A DNA stretch of 64,000 bases, taken from NCBI GenBank assembly GCA_963676635.1, contig OY781105.1:2170001-2234000 (forward strand), written 5' to 3'. Every line of letters begins with the position of its first letter. Position 1 is the stretch's first letter. Of this stretch, positions 55,755 through 64,000 are shown piece by piece. This DNA is from GCA-002708315 sp963676635 (GTDB lineage: Bacteria; Bacteroidota; Bacteroidia; Bacteroidales; F082). A model generated the notes under the pieces. That model was not told the DNA's origin and did no database searches. It was given only the letters and a program-made list of their open reading frames with translations. The position numbers were made by a program, and so were the translations under genes.

Positions 55755-56384
55755 ACCATCAACCAAAACACCATTTTTAAACATATCACGCACTTTCATG
55801 GGTTTCTCAAGCTGGAAGCCTTTAATACCCAAATTACGTGCTACTGAGATATTATCGAGCCTGTCGTCGATAAACAGCGTTTCATCTGGATTAAGATTAT
55901 GTTGATTTAAAACAAACTCATAAATGTTGGGATCCGGTTTAAGCAAATGGAGGTCAAAAGAGAAATATGCTTTATGAAACAGCTCATCGAACTCACGATA
56001 TCCGAAGCGTAGTTGTAGATCGCGGACAAACAAATCATAATGAAGCTCATTGGAATTACTTAGCAGAAAAATATTATAATGTTTCTTAACTTGTTCTATA
56101 ACTTCGATACGTTCGCGTGGTATATCATAAAGGAGAGCATTCCAGGCATTATCAATATCCTGATCGGTGACATCCACATTTAAAAAACCCCTTAGTTTCT
56201 TTCTAAAGATTTCAGGAGTGAATATCCCCTTCTCAAACTTTCCCAGAATCCCTTCAATAAAATCCGGAGTAAGGAGCTTCTCAACATCCTTAAACCCAAG
56301 TTTAACAAACTCATTAACGGCAATTTGCGGGTCAATATCAAGGATAACACCACCAAAATCAAATATAATATTCTCTATCTTCAT
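55740..56384 (-). CDS. HAD-family phosphatase (YihX-like, subfamily IA)
   Basis: 214 aa cytosolic hydrolase. Motif I is FDFGGVILDID with nucleophile D9; the usual second Asp is Gly, as in the YihX-type IA group. Motif II is LLSNSNELHYD, motif III a Lys in LKPDPNIYEF and motif IV FIDDRLDNI. Probably a small-molecule phosphatase such as a sugar phosphatase; the substrate is not known. Confidence 0.9.
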   Translation of the reverse strand: MKIENIIFDFGGVILDIDPQIAVNEFVKLGFKDVEKLLTPDFIEGILGKFEKGIFTPEIFRKKLRGFLNVDVTDQDIDNAWNALLYDIPRERIEVIEQVKKHYNIFLLSNSNELHYDLFVRDLQLRFGYREFDELFHKAYFSFDLHLLKPDPNIYEFVLNQHNLNPDETLFIDDRLDNISVARNLGIKGFQLEKPMKVRDMFKNGVLVDGLDIS

Positions 56385-56512
56385 AATTCAATACGATTGA
56401 AAAATAAAAGTAGTAAATATTTTTAACAGACAAGATAAAAAAAGCAATAAGAGCAGAAAGAATAAAAGAAGTCAAAAAAGAAGAAAAAATTAAAGTTATA
56501 AAGATTTTTTAT

Positions 56513-56520
56513 TATTTTTG
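56513..56520 (+). promoter_or_regulatory. tRNA promoter, -7 box TATTTTTG
   Basis: Perfect TAnnTTTG followed by CACC, about 42 bases before the tRNA 5' end. Confidence 0.5.
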
Positions 56521-56562
56521 CACCCCGAATTATAAAAATAGTTCGATGAGCTTGCAAAAGCA

Positions 56563-56636
56563 GGGCCTATAGCTCAGTTGGTTAGAGTCCCTGACTCATA
56601 ATCAGGTTGTCCCAGGTTCAAGTCCTGGTGGGCCCA
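56563..56636 (+). tRNA. tRNA with CAT anticodon (Met elongator or Ile2)
   Basis: 74 nt without encoded CCA. Acceptor GGGCCTA against TGGGCCC (with a T-G pair), D-arm GCTC/GAGT closed by a G-T pair, anticodon stem-loop CCTGA-CTCATAA-TCAGG, T-arm CCAGG-TTCAAGT-CCTGG, discriminator A. CAT can be Met or, after lysidine modification, Ile; the sequence alone does not decide. Confidence 0.9.
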
Positions 56637-56638
56637 CA

Positions 56639-56670
56639 AAAGCCACTCGTAATTGGGTGGCTTTCTTTAT
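56639..56670 (+). terminator. intrinsic terminator after the tRNA
   Basis: AAAGCCAC/GTGGCTTT perfect 8-bp stem, 10-base loop, followed by TCTTTATTTTA; begins three bases after the tRNA. Confidence 0.8.
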
Positions 56671-57780
56671 TTTATAGAAGTATAATTAACAAGTGTGACT
56701 GAATTGTGACTGTATAATAGAAACAGGATATCTACAATATCGCCTTTTCAAATCGTAAGCACCATTAAACGAAGTGAGCAGATCATGTCAAGGGTGCGTA
56801 CTGGTTAACTATTACTCTCAATTACTAACATTGCAAAAAGCATTCATATACCCTTTACATGGACTGTGAACGTAGTTACCTTTGCTTTAAGAGGTGAAAA
56901 TAGGCTCATGTAACCACTAAATTTCTTCTTAAAATGGTGCTTGCGGTACTTCATATCAGCTGACTAGGTTGTAAGCTATTTGAATGAATACAAGCTTGTA
57001 ATATCAGAAATTCAACAGCACAAAAAAGCCCCGACCGCGCAGCCGGGACTTAACCCAAGTAGGGTAACCCAAAAAATATACCTAAGCCGCTTTGAAATGG
57101 GATTTCTGGGCGTTAGGCTACTGCAGATATATTTTGATCATGATCAAAAGTCAAGTTTTACAGCAAAAGTGAATTCCAGAATCAGTGGAATTGCAAATAA
57201 TTGATACTGCAGAAGATTCCCAAATGCTTTATTGTGCGGATTAATTGAGTATTACGATGATTTTACACAGAACATTTATGCGTCTCTGCGGCTTAAAGAT
57301 ATTATATACCGTAAAAACTGTAAATATCCACATTTATACTTTTTCACATTTTCCATAATCCATATACACTTATCATCCACATATGCAGGATGTTAGTTGA
57401 TTTTTATACTCAGTCATGCTTGTCCGAAGTACTATAAGAGTATGGGACTGGCATAGGTGAGTATAGTAAGTTTATTAATATATATCTTGCATTTAATCAA
57501 CTATTTTGTATTTTTACGACCATAAACCGGGAAGCAAGACCAAAAAGTGACTTGAACGACCTGTTAATACTAATAACTTGAAAGATTTTTATAAATACTG
57601 CTTATATACAACTAACGGGTGGCGGGAAACGGCACTTTGGGTGCGATATATAGTAGTTAGCAACAAAGCGACAGCCCACGCACATTTAAGCACTTTAGGT
57701 TTTTCACTGACACGCAAAGCCAACACAAAAAACCAAAAAAGTTTAAATCTTTGCCGACGCACAAACAAAAAACAGGAAAT
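56671..57780. other. gene-poor accessory region
   Basis: About 1.1 kb without a credible gene. Short frames (56980-57204, 57578-57793) have no start context or family features. It holds an orphan minus-strand terminator (57022-57051) and, near 57610-57665, an imperfect palindrome discussed in the findings. Confidence 0.5.
57022..57051 (-). terminator. orphan intrinsic terminator
   Basis: On the minus strand AAGTCCCG and CGGGGCTT pair (one T-G) around a GC-rich 12-14-base loop and run straight into six T. It is very GC-rich for this DNA. No minus-strand gene is found within 500 bases upstream of it, so it may be the remnant of a deleted gene or an imported piece. Confidence 0.55.
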
Positions 57781-57987
57781 ATGGACTATTTGACCTACAC
57801 CGAAAAACTGAATTACCTGCTTGAAATGACACAAAATGAAAGATTTATATCATCAAAACAAGCAAGTGAAAATTTTAATTGCTCCAAAAGAACAATTAGG
57901 AGAATGCTGAAAACACTACGAGAACAAGGTTTCCAAATAAAATATTGTCAAAAAATCAAGAAATATTTTATTGAAAATCGAGCATAG
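57781..57987 (+). CDS. small HTH-domain protein
   Basis: 68 aa from the ATG at 57781. It contains one predicted helix-turn-helix of the DeoR/HTH_11 kind: ERFISSKQASENFNCSKRTIRRMLKTLREQG. The chain is basic (many Lys), as for a DNA-binding protein. Such small HTH proteins occur often in Bacteroidota accessory regions. No partner gene is recognisable; the role is unknown. Confidence 0.65.
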   Translation: MDYLTYTEKLNYLLEMTQNERFISSKQASENFNCSKRTIRRMLKTLREQGFQIKYCQKIKKYFIENRA

Positions 57988-58049
57988 GACAAATTTTGTC
58001 CGCTGCTCGATATAATTTTGCCGAATATTCTAATTTAATTCAAAAAGTT

Positions 58050-60387
58050 ATGAAACATTTACTTTATTTTATTTTGCTTTTGTTTTGTGTATCAGCATTT
58101 GCACAAACACCAAATTTCAATAACGCTATTAGCATTAATACAACATTTACTAACGACTCGGTCATAAATCCATTTTCGGGAGACACAGTAACCGGAATTG
58201 GAATAAGTGGTGACATTATTTTCAATTCCGACACGAGTTTCGTAAGGATGATTGTTGACGATGGTTCTAATCAATTCCTGATTTATGAAACTTATCCAAT
58301 GTTAGAAGATACAAATGTCTTTAGTTTTACTTATGAGTGTGAAGAAAGTTGTTTTTTCGACTCTTATATTCCAACAGATATCATTCTACAGGTAAGTGAC
58401 GCTTCACTAATTATTGATGAAATAAATTGGAGCAATATCTTTAATTCATGATGCCATGAACCTGCAGTATTCAGCGAAAAGTAACAAAAACAGTGAAAAG
58501 TTAGCTGCAATTATTAGTTATATTGAAGATAACAAATTAATTTGGATTGCAGAAGAAACAGAATTTTCACAGCTTAGGTATTCTGAAAAAGCAAATCTAT
58601 GGGGTAATGATTATAGATCCTTTGGTTTTGAATTTTATTCTACTGGGTTTTACTCAGTTTTTGGTCCATCATCAAGCAGTTCTGTTATGAATTATGGATA
58701 TGTTGATAATTATGATTGGAGAAACCGACATGGTGCAGACAATGAATTGTCGCCTTATTATGATGGAGACATGGAAGGTACGGGATGGATTACTCCAGTA
58801 GTTTGTCAAGGTTTAGGGTGCTGATATAACAATGAGTTTATATGCAATACTAATCATGCAGATTGCGATGCTATGGGTGGAATATACAGGGAAGCTCCCA
58901 CATGCTGGGTGTTTGGACCTACAGCACATATTGAATCCTTAACGAATTTATATTATAATGATCATGTTGACATTGATCTATCTGAGCAGTATGTAGTTTG
59001 TGATAAAGGATACCTTGGTCCTTATTTGGTAAGTTATACTTTAAATCTTTATAAAAACGATGGAGTTCCGGACGAAGATTGTCTGCATTATTCTGCATCA
59101 CTTGAAAACTGTGATGATTTATGCACTTCCCCCTCAGAACGTATTTGGATTGATGATTACACAAGATATATTAACCCTACTGATGAGGAAACAAGGCAAT
59201 ATTTAATGGAATATGGACCTGTAACGGCTGAATTAATATATTTTCCATGGGGTACAGACGGACATTCTATGGCTTTGGTAGGCTGGGGAGTTATTGATGA
59301 GGATGCGCTAGGTGTTACAGGAATAGGAACACCAATAGATGAAAGCTGGTACGGAACTACTTATTGGATTTTTAAAGAATCGTCAGGACCAGGAGTTCAT
59401 CATAATGGATTTAGATACATTATTGACTGGGACGATAATTCGAACATATATACGATTGATCGTCACATTACAAGTCTTAATCGTAATGATGAAGATGTTA
59501 ATTGCTTTGACAAAGATGAAGATGGTTATTATTTTTGGGGTATTGGAGACAAACCCTCTCATTGTCCACCTTGCCCTGCCGAACCTGATGGAGATGATTC
59601 GGATTCCGGTCTTGGCCCGATTAATGATTTTGGATCTTGTTCAATAATCAATACATACAACACCAACTTTGAAGAAGGGTGGAATAACTGGATACAGGTT
59701 GGTTCCGATGATTTGGATTGGTGGCGACATGAAGGGCCTACCGAAACTAATAATACAGGTCCAGAATCAGCACAAGATGGTGATTATTACATTTATGTAA
59801 TGTCAAATTGTAATGGTTGTTATCCTTTTAAAGAGTCAATTATTGAAAGTCCACCTATCAATATAAACAGTTATTGTGAAGGACAAATTGATTTCCATTA
59901 TCACATGGACACTTATAAATGGGGTAATCCGGTTGAAAACGAACTCAAGCTGCAAATAAGCTATGATAATGGAACTACTTGGGAGCCTGACTTTTGGAGT
60001 ATGTCTGGCGATACAGGAGAAGAATGGCATTCTGTATCTTTGAAGTTCCCAAACACAGTAACAAAGTTTAGATTCATTGCAATAACCGGTGATACTTATA
60101 TGAGTGAAATAGCACTCGACAACATAACTATCGGTCCATCGCAAAAAGAAAACACCCCAATTGTTATAAGCACGGATACACCATGGAACGTTGATCAAAC
60201 AATAAACAGTGATGTAATTATCGAAAACGGTGCTACTTTAACAATTAGCAATTGCAATATCTCAATGCATGAACAAACCAGAATAATTGTTAAAAATGGA
60301 GATGAAACAATTCCCGGGTCAAAGCTTATTGTTGATAATGCAACCATAAAATGCCAATGTGATCAATCATTTTGGCAAGGCATACAG
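58050..60387 (+). pseudogene. papain-like (C1A) T9SS peptidase, 5' part, frameshifted and with in-frame TGA
   Basis: Residues 1-19 of the first frame (58050-58451) are a signal peptide (MKHLLYFILLLFCVSAFAQ), and this frame ends in TGA at 58449. The continuing sequence lies in the +1 frame from about 58426 (ATG at 58456), implying a small indel between 58426 and 58451. That frame has the oxyanion region WITPVVCQGLGC, then TGA at 58822-58824, then continues in the same frame with the catalytic TCWVFGPTAHIESL (Cys codon 58903-58905), the His region TDGHSMALVGWG and YWIFKESSGPG, where the usual Asn is Glu. After the peptidase come acidic Ca-binding-like (DKDEDGYYFWG) and lectin/MAM-like segments. 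It breaks off in a beta-helix region at 60387, where the IS110-type element is inserted. The rest is at 61791-64000. Confidence 0.85.
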
Positions 60388-60408
60388 GCCGTATGTTTGT
60401 AAAATAAT

Positions 60409-60473
60409 AAGCTTCTACACATTTTAGTTAATTTTATAGTGACAAACAATTAATAACTAAAATATAGAAGCTT
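60409..60473 (+). promoter_or_regulatory. hairpin abutting the transposase start codon
   Basis: Arms 60409-60430 and 60454-60473 pair as AAGCTTCTA/TAGAAGCTT plus ATTTTAGTTA/TAACTAAAAT, with a small asymmetric bulge (CAC against T) and a 23-base loop. The 3' arm ends at the base before the ATG, so a transcript entering from outside would fold the start region into a stem and limit transposase translation. This role is inferred. Confidence 0.55.
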
Positions 60474-61550
60474 ATGAATGCCAAAGTTAACAAAATTAGT
60501 TTTGCCGGAACAAACATTTATATTGGAATAGATGTTCATTTAAAGAGTTGGAAAGTAACAATTATGGTTGATAATATTACTTATAAATCATTTTCAATGG
60601 ATCCTGATGTTCAGATATTAGTTAAACATCTTGAACAAAACTTTCCTGAAGGTAATTATTTCTCAGCATACGAGGCAGGGTTTAGCGGATTCCATTTACA
60701 TAGGGAACTAATTCTCTGTGGTATAAACAATATAGTAGTAAACTCAGCAGATATTCCAACAACTGATAAAGAAAACAGACAAAAGGAAGATAAACGAGAC
60801 AGTAGAAAGATAGCTCGCTCATTACGAAATGGAGAACTCATAGGTATCTATATTCCTGGTCGTGAAATCGAAGAGTTGCGAGGATTGGTCAGATATAGAA
60901 AACGATTAGTTGAGGACATATCCAGACAAAAAATTAGAATAAAATCTTTTTTACGTTATCATGGTATTAAGATACCCAACGAGCATAGGTCAGGATCACA
61001 GCACTGGTCGGCTAGATTTACAAATTGGTTGAATAACATAGAAATGAGTACTGCTTATGGTTCTGAAGTTATTTCATATTCTGTTAAAACTGTAAGTTTT
61101 TTACGCAAACAGTTATTGGATGTAAACAAGTTGTTGAAAGAGATAGCACAACAAGAACCCTATGCAAATCAGATGTCTCTTCTGCGAAGTATACCAGGAG
61201 TAGGTCTTGTAGTTGCATTTACACTTTTAACAGAAATTGTAGATATAAACAGGTTTAAAAATCTTGATAGATTATGTTCTTTTGTGGGATTAATTCCAAC
61301 AACAAACTCAAGTGGAGAAAGAGAAAAAACTGGCAACATAACATACAGAAGCAACCAATCATTACGAGGAGTTTTGTTTGAAAGCGCATGGATAGCAATT
61401 AGGTATGATCCTGTATTGGCAAGTACATACCATAAGTTGTGTAAGAGAATGAACGGTAACAAAGCCATAGTAAAAATAACAAAGAAACTGCTTAGTAGAA
61501 TACGATTCGTTTTAAAGAATCAACAAGAATATAAAGTGCTTATGAATTAA
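60474..61550 (+). CDS. IS110-family transposase (DEDD recombinase)
   Basis: 358 aa. The N-terminal RuvC-like domain shows the DEDD residues D20 (IGIDVHLKSWKV), E67 (AYEAGFSGF), D106 and D109 (KEDKRDSRKIA). A coiled-coil segment follows and then the Tnp_20 domain with the helix-hairpin motif LLRSIPGVGLVVAFTLLTEI and the serine region TTNSSGEREKTG...YRSNQSLR. IS110 enzymes recombine element ends and target through a structured guide RNA. The frame is intact. The longer 3' non-coding end favours the IS1111 subgroup. Confidence 0.95.
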   Translation: MNAKVNKISFAGTNIYIGIDVHLKSWKVTIMVDNITYKSFSMDPDVQILVKHLEQNFPEGNYFSAYEAGFSGFHLHRELILCGINNIVVNSADIPTTDKENRQKEDKRDSRKIARSLRNGELIGIYIPGREIEELRGLVRYRKRLVEDISRQKIRIKSFLRYHGIKIPNEHRSGSQHWSARFTNWLNNIEMSTAYGSEVISYSVKTVSFLRKQLLDVNKLLKEIAQQEPYANQMSLLRSIPGVGLVVAFTLLTEIVDINRFKNLDRLCSFVGLIPTTNSSGEREKTGNITYRSNQSLRGVLFESAWIAIRYDPVLASTYHKLCKRMNGNKAIVKITKKLLSRIRFVLKNQQEYKVLMN

Positions 61551-61569
61551 TAAAAATCATCAATAATGA

Positions 61570-61770
61570 CTTATCAGTTAAAAGACAGTTACCCAAACCT
61601 TGCGATATCAATTGATATTCGTTTCCTTTAGGCTGCTGCTTTTATCAATAAATCTCTAAACAAGGCAATGCGGTGCTATTTATCAAGAAAGTATCCGTTT
61701 ATAGAAGTGTGTTTTTATTGATGTTGGTTACTGATAAAAAAGAAAATTATGTGAAAAAAATGTGTGAAAG
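61570..61770 (+). ncRNA. candidate bridge/seek RNA of the IS110-type element
   Basis: The non-coding right end (61551-61790) contains TTACCCAAACCT at 61589-61600 and CAAGGCA at 61661-61667. The first is complementary to the right flank of the insertion site plus the AG core (AGGTTTGGG at 60386-60387 and 61791-61797 of the reconstructed target; nine contiguous bases, twelve with one bulged C). The second is identical to the left flank at 60376-60382. Between them is a palindrome (ATATCAATTGATAT, 61605-61618). ATAGAAG at 61701-61707 equals the last bases of the element (61784-61790) and could be part of a donor guide. RNA ends are not determined. Confidence 0.5.
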
Positions 61771-61790
61771 TTTGGAATACAACATAGAAG

Positions 61791-64000
61791 GTTTGGGGTA
61801 ATAGAAATGAGCCTCAAATGCCTAAACAAAATGAACACCTACAACAAGGTACAGTTGAACTCAAAAATGACGCAACTATAAAAAATTCAATAATTGCTGT
61901 TGATTTGTGGGAGCCTGAAAATTATGCTTCCACAGGTGGTATTCTTAAAGCTGAAGATGCGTTTTTCCTAAATAATAAAAAGTCAGTTCACGCATTATAT
62001 TATACAAATTTTAACCCATATTACCCGGAAGTTGAGTGGGATTGTTTTACTAAACTTAAGAATTGCTCTTTTGAAATAACAGAAGATTACCCAGCAAAAG
62101 AAACATTCTTTAAACATGTTGATTTGGCTCATATTAAAGGAGTAAAATTTTATGGCTGTGATTTTAGTATATCTGAAAACGCTAATGGTATTGATGAATG
62201 GAATTATGCAATTGCAGGCTATGATGCAAAATTTGAAGTAAGGGCTATATGTAATTCTCAACAACTGCCGTGTCCTGAAATCTCGCTCGACAAAAGCATT
62301 TTCACAGGATTTTATGGAGCTATTAATGCTAATAATGATGGATACAGCACAGTAACTTTCAGTGTATCAGAATGTGATTTTATTAATAATGAAAATGGAG
62401 TATTAACATCAAAAATGAATAATGCTACTGTTATTTATTCCAATTTTGAAATTGGAACCTTTCACGATTGTGGCGCTGGTATTCATTCAGACCGCATTAA
62501 TGCATTTACTTTTGAAGATAATAACTTTAGTAAATATGAAAATGCTCCTTTATCAGATTATTTTGGGATTACAGTTCTTAACTCAGAGGATGTTAACGAG
62601 ATTTACAGAAATACATTCGATGGACTTAGTTTTGGGAATTATTCAGATGGTCAAAACTGGATAGAAGATGAAAGCATGGGTTTAGTATATAATTGCAATG
62701 AAAACACTAACAATTATGCAGACTTTTACGTAGAAGATGATGAAGATTATAATGGTTTTGGAATTCAATCAGGACAGGGAAATGAAAACCTTCCTGCCGG
62801 CAATACATTTTCTAAAAGCGATGCAACATGGCATTTCTACAATGGTGCCAGATATGATATTGACTATTTTACTAATACAACTAATAGTAGCATAAGCCCG
62901 GAAAAAATAACTGAAAATGTGAATTTACATCCTTTATCAACAACCAATACCTGTCCTTCAAACTTTAGCGCCAACCCAAAACTAAGGCTTATATTAACAG
63001 CGGAAGAAAAAACAGATGCAGAGTTGGAATATTATAATAGCTTAACCGATTATAACAGTACTAAAAGCCTTTATGATAATTACATTGACGGTGGAGATAC
63101 TGAGGATGAAATTAATGATATTCAAAGTGCCCAACCGGAAGATATGTGGGCTTTACGTGCACAATTGTTAGGTGACTCACCACATTTATCCTTCGAAGTA
63201 CTTAAAGAAGCTTCCGACAAAACTGATGTGTTTACTGAATCTGCTTTGTTTGATATATTGGCCGCCAACCCTGATGAACTAAAAAAAGATACCCTTATAA
63301 GCTATCTTGAGAATAAAGAAGATCCTTTACCTGATTACATGATAGCATTACTCGAACAAATTGCCGAGGGTACTACCTATAAGACAGCTTTACTGAATCA
63401 AATGTCGGAATACAAACATAATTATGTACGTGCGGCCAATCGTGTTGTACGAAGTATATTAAATGACAGTATAATGGATTATGAAGGTTTAAGAAACTGG
63501 CTTGATAATATTGGCGGTATTAATTCCGACAGACGCATTATTTCTTCCTACATCGAACAGGGAAACTTCACAGATGCTTTTACTCTTGCGAATATGCTAC
63601 CTTCACTATATGAATTACAGGAAAATGACTCTGTGGAACATTTATACTATATTGATATGCTTAACCTTTATCAAACGTTACATCAGGAGGATAGAACAAC
63701 ATATCAGTTAAGTGATACAGAAAAAGCAACGATTGACAATATCGCTCAAAACAGTGGTGGAATTGCCGGTTCACAGGCAAAAAGCATATTACAGTCAGTT
63801 TATAATGAATATTGTGATATTTGCCCGAATGTAAATAATTCAGCAAGTCATAAATCAGACAGGTTTATTAGTAATGATGATATCAATAAGATTTATGGTT
63901 TGGATATTACGGCAAAACCAAACCCCGCCAGTTACTGGGTGGCATTCGATTTTACTTTGCCCAAAGGACACGATGAAGGTGTAATTTCAATCAGAAATAC
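61791..64000 (+). pseudogene. papain-like T9SS peptidase, 3' part, continuing past the window
   Basis: Open reading frame without a stop from 61791 to the window end, in a different frame from the 5' part. It begins VWGNRNEPQMPKQNEHLQQG and continues as a right-handed beta-helix-like region (ATIKNSIIAVDLWEPENY, FTFEDNNFSKYENAPLSDYF, GITVLNSEDVNEIYRNTFDG), then a helical region, and enters a T9SS type A sorting domain at about 63900 (GLDITAKPNPASYWVAFDF). An ATG at 61818 could restart translation but there is no signal peptide. Together with 58050-60387 it reconstructs one secreted protein of well over 1400 residues. Confidence 0.8.

Larger units (their letters stand above)
60388..61790 (+). 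mobile_element. IS110/IS1111-type insertion element
   Basis: About 1403 bp inserted into the peptidase gene. Boundaries are inferred from the host protein: reading ...FWQGIQ ends at 60387 and ...VWGNRNEPQM resumes at 61791, as in intact homologues of this fold. The dinucleotide AG stands at both junctions (60386-60387 and 61789-61790), as expected for the core of an IS110 element. It holds one transposase, 86 bp of left end and a 240-bp right end that may encode a guide RNA. There are no classical terminal inverted repeats, although CTTCTA (60412-60417) and TAGAAG (61785-61790) form a subterminal pair. Confidence 0.8.

Noticed and set aside
56980..57204. 74-codon frame after the CAT tRNA
   Set aside because: It crosses the orphan terminator, has no start context and no recognisable domain.
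58822..58867. In-frame TGA followed by a small hairpin (GCAAT/ATTGC) as a possible selenocysteine codon
   Set aside because: The stem is only five base pairs with a 13-base loop, lies about 20 bases from the TGA, and the gene is otherwise frameshifted and interrupted. A Trp or Cys codon turned into a stop is simpler.
61818..64000. Independent secreted protein starting at the ATG at 61818
   Set aside because: There is no signal peptide, and upstream codons back to 61791 continue the beta-helix motif that is cut at 60387, so it is the 3' part of the interrupted gene.

Overview
The window looks like a low-GC Bacteroidota chromosome, most likely a Bacteroidales/Marinilabiliales-type, non-flagellated bacterium. 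The evidence is: type IX secretion (T9SS) genes and cargo with C-terminal sorting domains, a PorW/SprE-like lipoprotein, many Bacteroidota -7 boxes (TAnnTTTG) just upstream of genes, few Shine-Dalgarno sequences, SusC/TonB-style ExbB/ExbD energisers and a B12-dependent ribonucleotide reductase (compatible with life at low oxygen). The genus is not determined.

Layout. 1-4116: partial sprE/porW facing away from an M23 endopeptidase, dxr and rseP (envelope and isoprenoid housekeeping). 4154-10927: ferritin-like protein, YitT-type membrane protein, two T9SS cargo proteins and a lipoprotein. 11079-12464: an IS4-type insertion sequence. 12677-14979: FAD-dependent oxidoreductase, a 22-bp palindromic repeat array and a small lipoprotein. 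15017-22236: a tetR-tolC-hlyD-DUF2147-ABC-ABC-permease-permease efflux operon on the minus strand. 22375-29173: thioesterase, beta-barrel protein, thioredoxin-fold protein, GT9 glycosyltransferase, MBL hydrolase, and a very large propeller/barrel protein. 29466-33290: nrdJ, a long inverted repeat, tRNA-Ser, a ~180-bp repeat cluster and a second 22-bp palindromic array.

33353-50149 (minus strand) is one nine-gene signalling cluster: a 1813-aa sensor hybrid kinase, a REC-kinase, a REC-GAF-kinase-REC protein, then CheW, CheR-TPR, CheW, a CHASE3 chemoreceptor, CheA-REC and CheB. Its composition nearly matches the Wsp surface-sensing pathway, but there is no WspR diguanylate cyclase; three histidine kinases occupy the place where an output would be expected.

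50592-56636: ExbB - small membrane protein - ExbD - ExbD operon, a third 22-bp tandem array, a CPBP protease, dusB, a HAD phosphatase and a CAT-anticodon tRNA. 56637-64000: accessory DNA containing a small HTH gene and the remains of a long T9SS papain-like (C1A) peptidase gene broken by a frameshift, an in-frame TGA and an IS110/IS1111-type element. The rest of that gene resumes after the element and runs off the window end. The 240-base non-coding tail of the IS110 element contains two short segments that match the two halves of its own insertion site in the order and polarity expected of a bridge/seek RNA; this is the most notable observation in the window.
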